Source: JBFGFG01 sp041627475 | GTDB taxonomy: Bacteria; Actinomycetota; Nitriliruptoria; Nitriliruptorales; Nitriliruptoraceae | Assembly: GCA_041627475.1 (NCBI GenBank) | Contig: JBFKQZ010000052.1 | Location: 1 to 14,925 of the forward strand | Length of the DNA: 14,925 nucleotides | Direction: 5' to 3' | Shown: one piece after another, positions 1 through 7,363 of the stretch | How positions within the stretch are numbered: position 1 is the first letter of the stretch | Layout of the letters: each line of letters begins with the position of its first letter | The notes under the pieces: generated by a model | What the model saw: only the letters and a program-made list of their open reading frames with translations | What the model was told of the DNA's origin: nothing | Databases searched by the model: none | Translations under genes and position numbers: made by a program

Positions 1-23
1 GCCCCGCCCGCCCCCGCGCTCAC

Positions 24-27
24 AGGA
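24..27 (+). promoter_or_regulatory. Ribosome binding site of ppc
   Basis: AGGA, 7 nt before the GTG at 35. It fixes the ppc start although the reading frame is open to the left edge of the window. Confidence 0.6.
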
Positions 28-34
28 CGATCCC

Positions 35-2776
35 GTGCCGCCGAACCGTCCCACCCTCGTCCGCCTGCTGGGCAACACGCTCGGTGACGTCATCGCCGAG
101 CAGGAGGGCGAGGACGTCCGCGCGCTGGTCGAACGGGTCCGGACGCTGTCGGTGCGAGCCGCCGACGGCGACGAGGAGGCCGCGGCCGAGGTGGGCGCGC
201 TGCTGGACGAGGTGCCGCCGGACCGCACCGAGGTGCTGGCCCGCGCGTTCGCCACCTGGTTCCGCCTGATCAACCTCGCCGAGGAGCAGCAGCGCACGCA
301 CGAGACGCTGGACCGCGACCGCACCGCCGACCACGAGGGCGTCGACCGTGACGGCTCGGTCCAGGAGGCCGTGGCGGCGCTGGCCGCCGCGGGGCTCTCG
401 GCCGACGAGGTGCGCACCCTGCTGGGCCGTCTCGTCGTGCAGCCGGTGCTGACCGCACACCCCACCGAGGCCAAGCGCCGCACGGTGCTCACGAAGCTGT
501 CCCGCATCGGCGCCTTCCTCGCCGAGCTCGACGAGACCGACCCCGTCCCGTGGCGACGGCGCGAGCTCCACCAGCTGCTCCACGAGGAGATCACCTCGCT
601 GTGGCAGACCGACGAGACCCGCGTCCGACCGCCGTCGGTGATGGACGAGGTGCGCAACGGGCTGTGGTGGGTCGAGCAGACCCTCGTCGACGTCGTGCCC
701 CGGGTCCTCGAGGAGTTCGAGGAGGCACTCGCACGCCACTGGCCGGACGCCGACCTCACCGTCCCGCCGTTCCTGCGCATCGGGTCGTGGATGGGTGGCG
801 ACCGCGACGGCAACCCGAACGTGACCACGGCCGTCACCGAGCAGGCCATCCGCGAGGCGACGCTGCTCGCGATCCGCGTGCACCAGCGGGCGATCGACGA
901 CATGCACGGCCTGCTGTCGACGTCGGAGCGCTACCCCACGACGCCGGCGTTCGACGAGCTGCTCGCGGCCACGCAGGAGCTGCTGCCCGACACGGCGGCC
1001 GAGGCCGAGCGCAAGTACCCCAAGCAGCCCTACCGCCAGCTGATGCTGATGGTCTACGCCCGACTCGACGCCACCGCCCGTGCCGCCCGCCGGCCGTGGC
1101 ACGCCGACCACCTCCCCGACCGTCTCGCCTACCGCGACGCCGCGGCCTTCCTCCACGACCTCGACGTCATGGCCGGCTCGTTGGAGGTCGCCGGCGCGCA
1201 CGCGCTCGCGGTCGGTCGGCTGGGTCGCCTGCGACGGCAGGTGCGCGTCTTCGGCTTCCACCTGGTCCGGCTCGACCTGCGCCAGCACGCGGCACGTCAC
1301 CGCGCCGCGCTCGACGAGCTCCTCGCGCGCTACGAGGTCGTCGAGGACCCGGCGACGCTGACCGAGGACGAGCGCGTCGCCGTCTACGTCGCGCAGCTGG
1401 AGAACCGTCGCCCACTCGCGCCGCACGACCTGGGCCGTCTCACCAACGAGACCGCGCAGACGGTCGACCTGCTGCGGCTGGTCAGCCGGGCGCACGACCG
1501 GGTCGGGCCCGAGGTCATCGAGGCCTACGTGATCTCGATGGCCACGCACGCATCGGACGTGCTCGGTCTGCTGCTGCTCGCGGCCGACGCCGGGGTCGAC
1601 GAGGCGATCGACGTCGTCCCGCTGTTCGAGACCGTCGACGACCTCGCGGCCGCGGCGGACACGATGCGGACCCTGCTGGCGATCCCCGCCTACCGGCGGC
1701 ACGTCGCCGCCCGCGGCGACCAGCTGCAGATCATGATCGGCTACTCGGACTCGGGCAAGGACTCGGGCTACCTCGCGTCGACCTGGGCGCTGTTCCGGGC
1801 CCAGCGAGAGCTCGCCGAGGTCGCCGCCGAGCACGACCTGGCACTCACCCTGTTCCACGGCCGCGGCGGGTCGATCGGTCGCGGTGGCGGTCCCGCCGCT
1901 GCCGCGATCCTCGCCCAGCCCGCCGACAGCGTGGCCGGCCGGATCAAGCTGACCGAGCAGGGCGAGGTCGTGACCCACCGCTACCGCGACCCGCGCCGGG
2001 CGCGCCGCCACCTCGAGCAGGTCTGCAACGCCGTCCTGCGCACCGCGCTGCCGGGCGACGGGGCACGGACCGCGGGGCGCCCCGCCTGGGAGGAGGTGAT
2101 CGTCGACCTCGCTGCGCGTTCTCGTGCCGCGTACCGGGCCTTCGCCCACGACGAGCCCGCCACCGCCCGGTTCGTCGCCGACGCGACCCCCCTGTCGTGG
2201 ATCGGCGAGCTCAACCTCGCGTCGCGTCCGGCCAAGCGGCGCGACACCGCCGGGATCGACGACCTGCGTGCCATCCCGTGGGTGTTCGCCTGGACCCAGT
2301 CGCGCATCGCGATGCCGGCCTGGTTCGGCCTCGGCACCGCGCTGGCCGGCTGGGCCGGTGACGACGACGACCGCTGGGCGCTGCTGCGCGAGATGCACGA
2401 CGGCTGGCCCATGGTCGCCACGATGGCCGCCAACGCCGAGCTCGGGCTGGCGACGAGCAACCTCGACATCGCCCGGACGTACGCCGGCCTGGCCGACGAC
2501 GATGACCGCGCCACGGTGTTCGGTGCCGTGGTCGAGGAGCACGGGCGGACCGTCCCCGCGGTGCTCCGACTCGCCGACCACGACCGGTTGCTCGAGGACG
2601 ACCCCGCGCTCGTGGAGCGCCAGCGCCTGCGGGACCCGTACCTCTTCCCGCTGCACCTGCTGCAGGTCAACCTGCTGGGCCGCGTCCACGCCGGTGGGGC
2701 CGACGAGCCGGCGCTCCGACGTGCGCTCGCGGTCGCGACGTCCGGCATCGCCGCCGGCCTGCGCACCACCGGCTGA
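35..2776 (+). CDS. ppc: Phosphoenolpyruvate carboxylase
   Basis: Cytoplasmic enzyme that carboxylates PEP with bicarbonate to oxaloacetate, replenishing the TCA cycle. The 913-aa product is full length for the bacterial family. Visible family motifs are TAHPTEA with the catalytic His at residue 142, GSWMGGDRDGNPN from 250, GYSDSGKDSGYL from 569, the mobile-loop motif FHGRGGSIGRGGG from 607, and a C-terminus ending GIAAGLRTTG. GTG at 35 is chosen because AGGA sits 7 nt upstream (24-27); the frame stays open to the window edge, so a longer N-terminus is not formally excluded. By eye against the E. coli enzyme, the aspartate-inhibitor residues Lys773 and Asn881 appear as Thr807 and Thr911, while the Arg587 and Arg832 equivalents are kept. 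Feedback inhibition by aspartate may therefore be weakened (inference). The gene converges on the next one with a 3-bp gap and no room for a terminator. Confidence 0.98.
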   Translation: MPPNRPTLVRLLGNTLGDVIAEQEGEDVRALVERVRTLSVRAADGDEEAAAEVGALLDEVPPDRTEVLARAFATWFRLINLAEEQQRTHETLDRDRTADHEGVDRDGSVQEAVAALAAAGLSADEVRTLLGRLVVQPVLTAHPTEAKRRTVLTKLSRIGAFLAELDETDPVPWRRRELHQLLHEEITSLWQTDETRVRPPSVMDEVRNGLWWVEQTLVDVVPRVLEEFEEALARHWPDADLTVPPFLRIGSWMGGDRDGNPNVTTAVTEQAIREATLLAIRVHQRAIDDMHGLLSTSERYPTTPAFDELLAATQELLPDTAAEAERKYPKQPYRQLMLMVYARLDATARAARRPWHADHLPDRLAYRDAAAFLHDLDVMAGSLEVAGAHALAVGRLGRLRRQVRVFGFHLVRLDLRQHAARHRAALDELLARYEVVEDPATLTEDERVAVYVAQLENRRPLAPHDLGRLTNETAQTVDLLRLVSRAHDRVGPEVIEAYVISMATHASDVLGLLLLAADAGVDEAIDVVPLFETVDDLAAAADTMRTLLAIPAYRRHVAARGDQLQIMIGYSDSGKDSGYLASTWALFRAQRELAEVAAEHDLALTLFHGRGGSIGRGGGPAAAAILAQPADSVAGRIKLTEQGEVVTHRYRDPRRARRHLEQVCNAVLRTALPGDGARTAGRPAWEEVIVDLAARSRAAYRAFAHDEPATARFVADATPLSWIGELNLASRPAKRRDTAGIDDLRAIPWVFAWTQSRIAMPAWFGLGTALAGWAGDDDDRWALLREMHDGWPMVATMAANAELGLATSNLDIARTYAGLADDDDRATVFGAVVEEHGRTVPAVLRLADHDRLLEDDPALVERQRLRDPYLFPLHLLQVNLLGRVHAGGADEPALRRALAVATSGIAAGLRTTG

Positions 2777-2779
2777 GGG

Positions 2780-3718
2780 TCACGCGAGGTGGAGCCTGCC
2801 CGCGTCGTCGACGCGGAGCGGGCGCGGTGGTCCGAGGCGTCCGACGAATCGTCCCGACGCGTCGGTGCGCTCCCACGCCAGGAACCACGGCCGCCCGTCC
2901 ACGTCCTCGACCACCCGTCCCGCGTACGTGGTCGGGTCCGGGCCGGCCGCGATCGGGTGTGGCGGTCCGTGGAACGGACCGAGCGGGCCGTCGGCGACGA
3001 GGTGATACGTGCCCGTGCCGGGCAGCTCGCGCCGCGCACGGTCCGACTGCGTCTCGACGTCGCTGCTGAAGACCAGCTGCCAGCGGCCACCCAGGTTGCA
3101 CAGCTGCGGCACCTCCAGCTGGCCGAGGCCGATGGGTCCCGTCACCGGTGGCAGCACCTCCCAACTGCGCAGGTCGTCACTGACCGCGTGTCCGACGACA
3201 CCGCGGTCCCGCGGCGCACCGTCGCGCGCCCGCGCGGTGAGGTAGCAGTGCCAGCGCCCCTCGTGGCGGAACAGCCAGGGATCGCGCCAGGCCTCGTCGA
3301 ACCAGACGTCGGGATCCAGCCGTTCGTAGTGGGTCGCATCCGCCTCGAGCACGCCCTCCGCCTGGCGGGTCCACGTGAACAGGTCGTCGGAGCGGGCGAC
3401 GCCGATGCGCTGGACCTTCGCGTCGTCGCGACTGCTCGTACCGGTGTAGGCCATCACCCACGCGGCACCGTCACGCACCACGCTGCCCGTCCAGGTCGTG
3501 CGGTCGTCGAACGCGCCGACCTCGCCCGGTCCCAGCACGTCGTCGTGGACGGTCCAGTCGCGCAGGTCCGTCGAGGTCGCGTGGCCCACGGTGACGTGCC
3601 AGTGGCGCAGATCGGGATCCCCGAGCGACCGGGGCGCCGTCAGGAAGAACAGGTGGTGGACTCGCCCGTCACGGACGTGCCAGAGGTCCCAGGTCCAGCG
3701 GTCCTCGAGCTCGAGCAC
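2780..3718 (-). CDS. GH32/GH43/GH68-like five-bladed beta-propeller glycosidase
   Basis: Probable glycoside hydrolase or transferase of the furanosidase beta-propeller superfamily, acting on a fructoside or related sugar. The substrate cannot be read from sequence. The 312 residues carry a plausible acidic triad in family order: Asp11 in WTWDLW (nucleophile position), Asp146 in WRDPWLF (the RDP motif), and Glu202 in LEVPQL (acid/base). WTGS at 76-79 and repeated S-D-D-L-x-x-W blade motifs (110-116, 180-186) fit the fold. There is no signal peptide, so it should be cytoplasmic. It is much shorter than typical GH32 invertases because the C-terminal beta-sandwich is absent. The GTG start has GGAGG 4 nt upstream (3723-3727). 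No sugar transporter or regulator is next to it. It could equally be filed under GH43 or GH68; the family is uncertain but the fold is fairly secure. Confidence 0.82.
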   Translation of the reverse strand: MLELEDRWTWDLWHVRDGRVHHLFFLTAPRSLGDPDLRHWHVTVGHATSTDLRDWTVHDDVLGPGEVGAFDDRTTWTGSVVRDGAAWVMAYTGTSSRDDAKVQRIGVARSDDLFTWTRQAEGVLEADATHYERLDPDVWFDEAWRDPWLFRHEGRWHCYLTARARDGAPRDRGVVGHAVSDDLRSWEVLPPVTGPIGLGQLEVPQLCNLGGRWQLVFSSDVETQSDRARRELPGTGTYHLVADGPLGPFHGPPHPIAAGPDPTTYAGRVVEDVDGRPWFLAWERTDASGRFVGRLGPPRPLRVDDAGRLHLA

Positions 3719-3755
3719 ACGGCCTCCATCGCGTCGGTCGTCGAGCAGCGTGGCA

Positions 3756-3761
3756 TATCGT
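3756..3761 (+). promoter_or_regulatory. Candidate -10 element for the RCK_C membrane protein
   Basis: TATCGT in the 74-bp divergent gap fits the actinobacterial TANNNT pattern and would give a leader of about 25 nt to the GTG at 3793. No good -35 is visible. It overlaps the alternative GTG at 3760, which argues mildly against that start. Confidence 0.2.
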
Positions 3762-3782
3762 GGGCGCTACCCGCCCCCCGAC

Positions 3783-3787
3783 GAGGA
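3783..3787 (+). promoter_or_regulatory. Ribosome binding site deciding the start at 3793
   Basis: GAGGA lies 5 nt before the in-frame GTG at 3793. The longer in-frame option, GTG at 3760, has no comparable purine-rich site, so the shorter protein is preferred. Confidence 0.55.
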
Positions 3788-3792
3788 ACCCC

Positions 3793-4590
3793 GTGCTCGG
3801 AGCCCTGACCGTCGTCCTCGTCGTCGCCGTGTCGGTGCTGATCACCCGTGTCGCCACGGTGGCGCTGACGCTGACCGGCCTGTCCCGCGAGACCGCCCGG
3901 TTCCAGGCGCGCTCGGCGCTGAGCGGCGCGGGCTTCACGACGTCGGAGTCCGAGCAGATCGTCAACCACCCCGTCCGGCGTCGCATCATCATGACGTTGA
4001 TGCTGATGGGCTCGGCCGGGATCGTGACGGTCGTCGCCACGGCGGCCGTGTCGTTCAGCGGGATCGACAACCGGTTCCAGCTGGGCCAGAGCGCCGTGAC
4101 GCTGGTCGTCGGGCTCGGGCTGCTGCTGTGGGCGTCGAACTCCCAGGGCGTCGACCGCGCCCTGCAGCCGCTGATCCACCGGCTGCTGCGGCGGTACACG
4201 GACATCGACACCAGGGACTACGCCCGGCTGCTGCACGTCGCCGGCGAGTACTCGGTGATGGAGATGGCGGTCGAGCAGACCGACTGGATGTGCGACCGCG
4301 ACCTCGCGGAGCTGCGGCTCAGCGACGAGGGCGTGCTCGTCCTCGGGATCCAGCGCGCCGCCGACGGCACGTACCTCGGCGCCCCGAAGGGCTGGACCAA
4401 GGTGCACGCCGACGACGTGCTGATCCTCTACGGCGACGGCCAGCGCCTGGCCGAGCTCGACGAGCGCAAGGCGGGCCTGTTCGGCGAGGCCGCCCACCAG
4501 CAGGCGGTCGAGCAGCAGGCGAAGGCCTACGAGGCCGACCGCGCTGCCGAGGAGGCAGCGGAGGCAGCCGAGGCGACCGACCTCGGCTGA
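3793..4590 (+). CDS. Membrane protein with C-terminal RCK_C (TrkA-C) domain
   Basis: Integral membrane protein of 265 aa, likely a ligand-sensing partner in cation (potassium) handling. Hydrophobic segments lie at about residues 3-28, 65-88 and 98-116. Between the first two is a loop ARFQARSALSGAGFTT that resembles the pore-proximal motif of TrkH-type transporters. After a charged linker, residues about 152-222 (from EYSVMEMAV through GAPKGW and DDVLILYGD) have the layout of an RCK_C domain. The tail from about 223 is rich in Ala, Glu and Gln and probably helical or coiled coil. There is no RCK_N Rossmann domain, no complete pore and no trkH or trkA neighbour, so transport itself is not shown. 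It may be a regulator or an orphan family. It converges on moeZ with a 4-bp gap. Confidence 0.82.
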   Translation: MLGALTVVLVVAVSVLITRVATVALTLTGLSRETARFQARSALSGAGFTTSESEQIVNHPVRRRIIMTLMLMGSAGIVTVVATAAVSFSGIDNRFQLGQSAVTLVVGLGLLLWASNSQGVDRALQPLIHRLLRRYTDIDTRDYARLLHVAGEYSVMEMAVEQTDWMCDRDLAELRLSDEGVLVLGIQRAADGTYLGAPKGWTKVHADDVLILYGDGQRLAELDERKAGLFGEAAHQQAVEQQAKAYEADRAAEEAAEAAEATDLG

Positions 4591-4594
4591 CCGC

Positions 4595-5764
4595 TCAGTA
4601 CGTGGGGATCGAGTTGTCGACCTGCCGGGCGTAGGCGTTGATGCCGCCGAACAGGTTGTAGGCCTTGAACCCCGCACCGCGCAGCAGCTGCGTGGACTCG
4701 CGGGAACGCGCGCCGGACTTGCACTGCATGACGTAGGTCTTGCTGTCGTCCAGCTCGCTGAGCTTGCTGGGCAGCGTGTCCTTGGGGATCAGCACCGAGC
4801 CGGGGATGCGCGAGATCTCGTACTCGTGGGGCTCGCGCACGTCGATCAGGACGACGTCCTCGCGCTTGCTCCAGTCCTCGGCGTACTCGGTGGGCAGGAT
4901 CTCGTCGCTGGTGTCGCCGGCCTGCTCGTCGCGGTCGTGCGCCGGCATGCCGCAGAAGTCCTCGTAGTCGATCAGCTCGGTGACCGTGGGCTCCTCGCCG
5001 CAGACCGGGCAGTCGGGGTCCTTGTTGACCTTGACGTAGCTCCAGCGCTGGTCGAGCGCGTCGTACAGGCCGAGGCGACCGATCATCGGGTCACCGAGCC
5101 CGGCGAGCAGCTTGATGCCCTCGGTCGCCTGCGCGGTGCCGATGTGGCCGGCCATGACGCCGAAGACCCCGCCCTCGGCGCAGTTGGGCACCATCCCGGG
5201 CGGCGGGGGCTCCGGGAACATGCAGCGGTAGCAGGGGCCCTCCTGGGCGTAGAACACGCTCAGCTGGCCTTCGAACCGGAAGATCGAGCCGTAGACGTTC
5301 GGCTTGCCCAGCAGCACGCACGCGTCGTTGACGAGGTAGCGCGTCGGGAAGTTGTCGGTGCCGTCGATCACGAGGTCGTACGGCTCGATGATCTCCAGCG
5401 CGTTCTCGCTGGTGAGGAACGTGCGGTGCGGGACCACCTCGACGTTCGGGTTGATCTCGTGGATCGCCTCGGTCGCCGAGTCGACCTTGTGGACGCCGAT
5501 CCGGCCGGTGGTGTGGATCACCTGGCGCTGGAGGTTCGAGGCGTCGACAACGTCGTCGTCGACGAGGCCGATCGTGCCCACGCCGGCGGCCGCGAGGTAG
5601 AGCGCCAGCGGCGACCCCAGTCCCCCGGTGCCGACCAGCAGCACCTTGCTCGCCTTCAGTCGTTCCTGCCCCTCCATCCCGACCTGCGGGATGATGAGGT
5701 GGCGGGAGAGGCGGGCGATCTCGTCCTTGGTGAGCGGTTCGCGGCGCTGGACGACAGGATCCAT
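4595..5764 (-). CDS. moeZ: MoeZ-type adenylyltransferase/sulfurtransferase (MoeB-rhodanese fusion)
   Basis: Activates the C-terminal glycine of ubiquitin-like sulfur carriers (MoaD; in mycobacteria also CysO) by adenylation, then passes sulfur through its rhodanese domain. The 389-aa length matches actinobacterial MoeZ. The ThiF/MoeB domain covers about residues 10-260: ATP loop GTGGLGS at 45-51, DGTDNF at 134-139, zinc pairs CYRC (178-181) and CPVC (252-255), and Cys195 in the NCAEGG loop. The rhodanese domain covers about 300-389, with DVREPHEYE and the active loop CKSGARS (Cys348). The ATG at 5764 is chosen over upstream in-frame starts because AAGGA lies 9 nt before it (5774-5778) and MoeZ homology begins right there. 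No carrier-protein gene (moaD, thiS, cysO) is in the window, so which pathway it serves here is open. It stands alone, divergent from a small membrane protein. Confidence 0.95.
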   Translation of the reverse strand: MDPVVQRREPLTKDEIARLSRHLIIPQVGMEGQERLKASKVLLVGTGGLGSPLALYLAAAGVGTIGLVDDDVVDASNLQRQVIHTTGRIGVHKVDSATEAIHEINPNVEVVPHRTFLTSENALEIIEPYDLVIDGTDNFPTRYLVNDACVLLGKPNVYGSIFRFEGQLSVFYAQEGPCYRCMFPEPPPPGMVPNCAEGGVFGVMAGHIGTAQATEGIKLLAGLGDPMIGRLGLYDALDQRWSYVKVNKDPDCPVCGEEPTVTELIDYEDFCGMPAHDRDEQAGDTSDEILPTEYAEDWSKREDVVLIDVREPHEYEISRIPGSVLIPKDTLPSKLSELDDSKTYVMQCKSGARSRESTQLLRGAGFKAYNLFGGINAYARQVDNSIPTY

Positions 5765-5797
5765 CGGGAGCGGTCCTTGTTGTGGGAGGTGGTGTGC

Positions 5798-5823
5798 ACG
5801 GTACGTCGACCGGTCAGTGTCAA
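5798..5823 (-). promoter_or_regulatory. Candidate moeZ promoter
   Basis: On the minus strand, a perfect TTGACA (5818-5823) is followed after 14 nt by TACCGT (5798-5803), giving a leader of about 27 nt. The spacing is shorter than the usual 16-18 nt, so this is tentative. Confidence 0.27.
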
Positions 5824-5852
5824 CGGTTGTCCGGACGTTCGCCGCCGTGACG

Positions 5853-5870
5853 CAGTGCAAACAGTGCAAA
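5853..5870. repeat. Tandem 9-bp direct repeat, two perfect copies
   Basis: CAGTGCAAA occurs twice back to back (5853-5861, 5862-5870), followed by a partial GCAGTG. It lies about 30 bp upstream of the candidate moeZ -35, a position typical of activator sites. No known binding site is recognised. Confidence 0.45.
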
Positions 5871-5934
5871 GCAGTGGGCCCGCGCGCTCTCAGCACCTGC
5901 TCAGCGAGCGCTCAGGGGCCGTGAAGGATCTGGA

Positions 5935-5965
5935 GGGAGGGTCGTCGAAGACCGATGTCCCTCCC
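5935..5965. repeat. Inverted repeat before the small membrane-protein gene
   Basis: GGGAGGG (5935-5941) is complementary to CCCTCCC (5959-5965) around a 17-nt loop, ending 14 nt before the ATG at 5980. It could fold in the leader of that gene, but the long loop and simple purine/pyrimidine arms make chance likely. Confidence 0.25.
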
Positions 5966-5979
5966 CCAAGGCCAGACCG

Positions 5980-6225
5980 ATGCCCGCCTGCTGCAGCCTC
6001 GTCCACCCCGTCCACCCGCTCGACACCCCGCCGGCCACCACCGTGCTCGACGGTGCCGCCGTGGCGCTCGACCCGCACACCGGCCCTGCGACCTCACGGG
6101 CCGATGCCGTCGCCGCCGCCCTGCTGGTGTGGTTCACGGGCCTCGTGCTCACCACGGCCGCGGTCGCGGTCGTGGCCGTGAACGTCCCGCTGCTCGAGCT
6201 CGTCGCCCGGATCGGCAACGGCTGA
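5980..6225 (+). CDS. Small single-pass membrane protein, unknown function
   Basis: Hypothetical protein of 81 aa that I do not recognise. A polar N-terminal part (1-41, with Cys4-Cys5) is followed by one strong hydrophobic segment at about 44-67 and a short tail. Support for coding: all but about four third codon positions are G or C, as in the neighbouring genes; AAGG sits 8 nt before the ATG (5968-5971); and the gene fills the gap between moeZ and ackA with no overlap. Competing frames here either run into ackA or are Ala/Thr/Ser-rich shadows. Its stop lies 16 nt from the ackA stop, inside a possible shared hairpin. The function cannot be guessed. Confidence 0.55.
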   Translation: MPACCSLVHPVHPLDTPPATTVLDGAAVALDPHTGPATSRADAVAAALLVWFTGLVLTTAAVAVVAVNVPLLELVARIGNG

Positions 6226-6247
6226 CACCTGCGGCGACGCGTCAGCC
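6220..6247. terminator. Possible bidirectional terminator between convergent genes
   Basis: GGCTGAC (6220-6226) pairs with GTCAGCC (6241-6247) around 14 nt. Each arm contains the stop codon of one convergent gene. There is no T-tract, and three of the seven pairs are just TGA against TCA, so evidence is modest. Confidence 0.3.
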
Positions 6248-7363
6248 CACGGTCTCGGCGACCTGCCGGGCGATCTCGCCCTCCTCGTCGGTCGGCACCA
6301 CCAGCACGGCGGGACCGTCGCCGGCATCGATGCGGGCCTCGCCGTCGACCGCGTCGTTCGCCGCCGGGTCCACGCGGACCCCGAGCAGGGCGAGCCCGTC
6401 GCCCACGCGCCGTCGGACCAGGGCCGAGTGCTCCCCGATCCCGGCCGTGAACACGAGCCCGTCGAGCCCACCCATCCGGGTCGCGTAGGCGGCGACGTAC
6501 CCGACCAGCCGGTGGACCATGACGTCCAGTGCCAGCCGGGCACCCTCGTCGCCGTCGGCGGCACGCGACTCGACGTCGCGCAGGTCGTTGCTGCCGGCGA
6601 GCCCGAGCAGCCCCGACCGCCGGTTGAGGGCCGTCTCGACCTCGTCCAGCGCCATGCCCTCCTCACGGACGAGGTGGAACACCACCGTGGGGTCGACGTC
6701 GCCGGAGCGCGTCCCCATCACCAGCCCCTCCAGCGGCCCGAAGCCCATCGAGGTGTCGACGCTGCGCCCCCGGTCGACGGCACACACGCTCTGGCCGTTG
6801 CCGAGGTGCGCCGTGACCAGTCGCAGCTCCTCCTGCGGGCGGCCCAGCACCTCGGCGGCACGCCGCGCGACGTAGGCGTGGCTGATGCCGTGGAACCCGT
6901 ACCGGCGCACCCCGTGGTCGCTGAACCAGGCGGTCGGCACCGCGTAGCGGTGCGCCGCCGGCGGCAGCGTCGCGTGGAAGGCCGTGTCGAACACGGCGAC
7001 GTGCGGCACGTCGGCGAACGCGGCCCGGGCGGCCCGGATGCCGGCGAGGTTCGCCGGGTTGTGCAGCGGGGCCAGCGGCACGACGGCCTCGATCGCAGCG
7101 AGCGCCTCGTCGTCGACGACCGTCGGCGCGGTCAGGTCGGGCCCACCGTGCACGACCCGGTGCCCGACGGCGTCGGGCACCGGGAGCCCTCGTTCGTCCA
7201 CGACGGCCAGCACCTGCTCGACCGCGGCGGCATGGTCGGCGGGGGCGTCGGGCGCGTCCTCGCCGATGCGCTCGATGGTCAGGTCGAAGGCGACCTCGCC
7301 ACCGACCTCGAGGTACTGCGCCTTCAGGCTCGAGGAGCCCGCGTTGAGCACGAGCACCCTCAC
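6242..7363 (-). CDS. ackA: Acetate kinase
   Basis: Interconverts acetyl phosphate + ADP and acetate + ATP in the cytoplasm, partnering Pta. The 373-aa product carries the ASKHA-fold signatures: NAGSSSLK (7-14), HRVVHGG (68-74), the catalytic region VFDTAFH with Asp126, GFHGISH (156-162) with the His158 that contacts the acyl phosphate, AHLGNGQS (185-192), GTRSGD with Arg219, and FTAGIGEHS (305-313). It is slightly shorter than the roughly 400-aa E. coli enzyme, from scattered small deletions rather than truncation. The GTG start overlaps the pta stop as GTGA (7360-7363), and AGGAGG lies 7 nt upstream inside pta, so translation is probably coupled. The gene pair can run toward acetate excretion with ATP gain or toward acetate uptake; sequence does not tell which. 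Confidence 0.97.
   Translation of the reverse strand: MRVLVLNAGSSSLKAQYLEVGGEVAFDLTIERIGEDAPDAPADHAAAVEQVLAVVDERGLPVPDAVGHRVVHGGPDLTAPTVVDDEALAAIEAVVPLAPLHNPANLAGIRAARAAFADVPHVAVFDTAFHATLPPAAHRYAVPTAWFSDHGVRRYGFHGISHAYVARRAAEVLGRPQEELRLVTAHLGNGQSVCAVDRGRSVDTSMGFGPLEGLVMGTRSGDVDPTVVFHLVREEGMALDEVETALNRRSGLLGLAGSNDLRDVESRAADGDEGARLALDVMVHRLVGYVAAYATRMGGLDGLVFTAGIGEHSALVRRRVGDGLALLGVRVDPAANDAVDGEARIDAGDGPAVLVVPTDEEGEIARQVAETVG

Noticed and set aside
550..2361. Plus-strand 603-codon frame inside ppc.
   Set aside because: Arg/Pro/Ala-rich frame-shifted reading of a gene whose true frame carries every PEP carboxylase motif.
20..2689. Minus-strand open frame of 889 codons opposite nearly all of ppc.
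   Set aside because: Its first codon base falls on the third base of ppc codons. Stops need T there, hence A at ppc third positions, which are nearly always G or C. The opening is a composition effect, and the translation is a Val/Gly/Arg/Asp-rich string without domains.
2774..2782. Possible terminator between ppc and the beta-propeller gene.
   Set aside because: Only 3 bp separate the two stop codons and no useful inverted repeat is visible there.
3760..3792. Longer N-terminus for the RCK_C membrane protein from GTG 3760.
   Set aside because: It lacks a ribosome site, adds a polar Arg/Pro stretch, and overlaps a -10-like hexamer. GTG 3793 has GAGGA at good spacing and starts directly at the first transmembrane segment.
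5955..6488. Plus-strand 177-codon frame across the moeZ-ackA gap.
   Set aside because: It runs deep into ackA, has a Ser/Pro/Arg-rich composition, and conflicts with the better supported 81-codon frame at 5980-6225.
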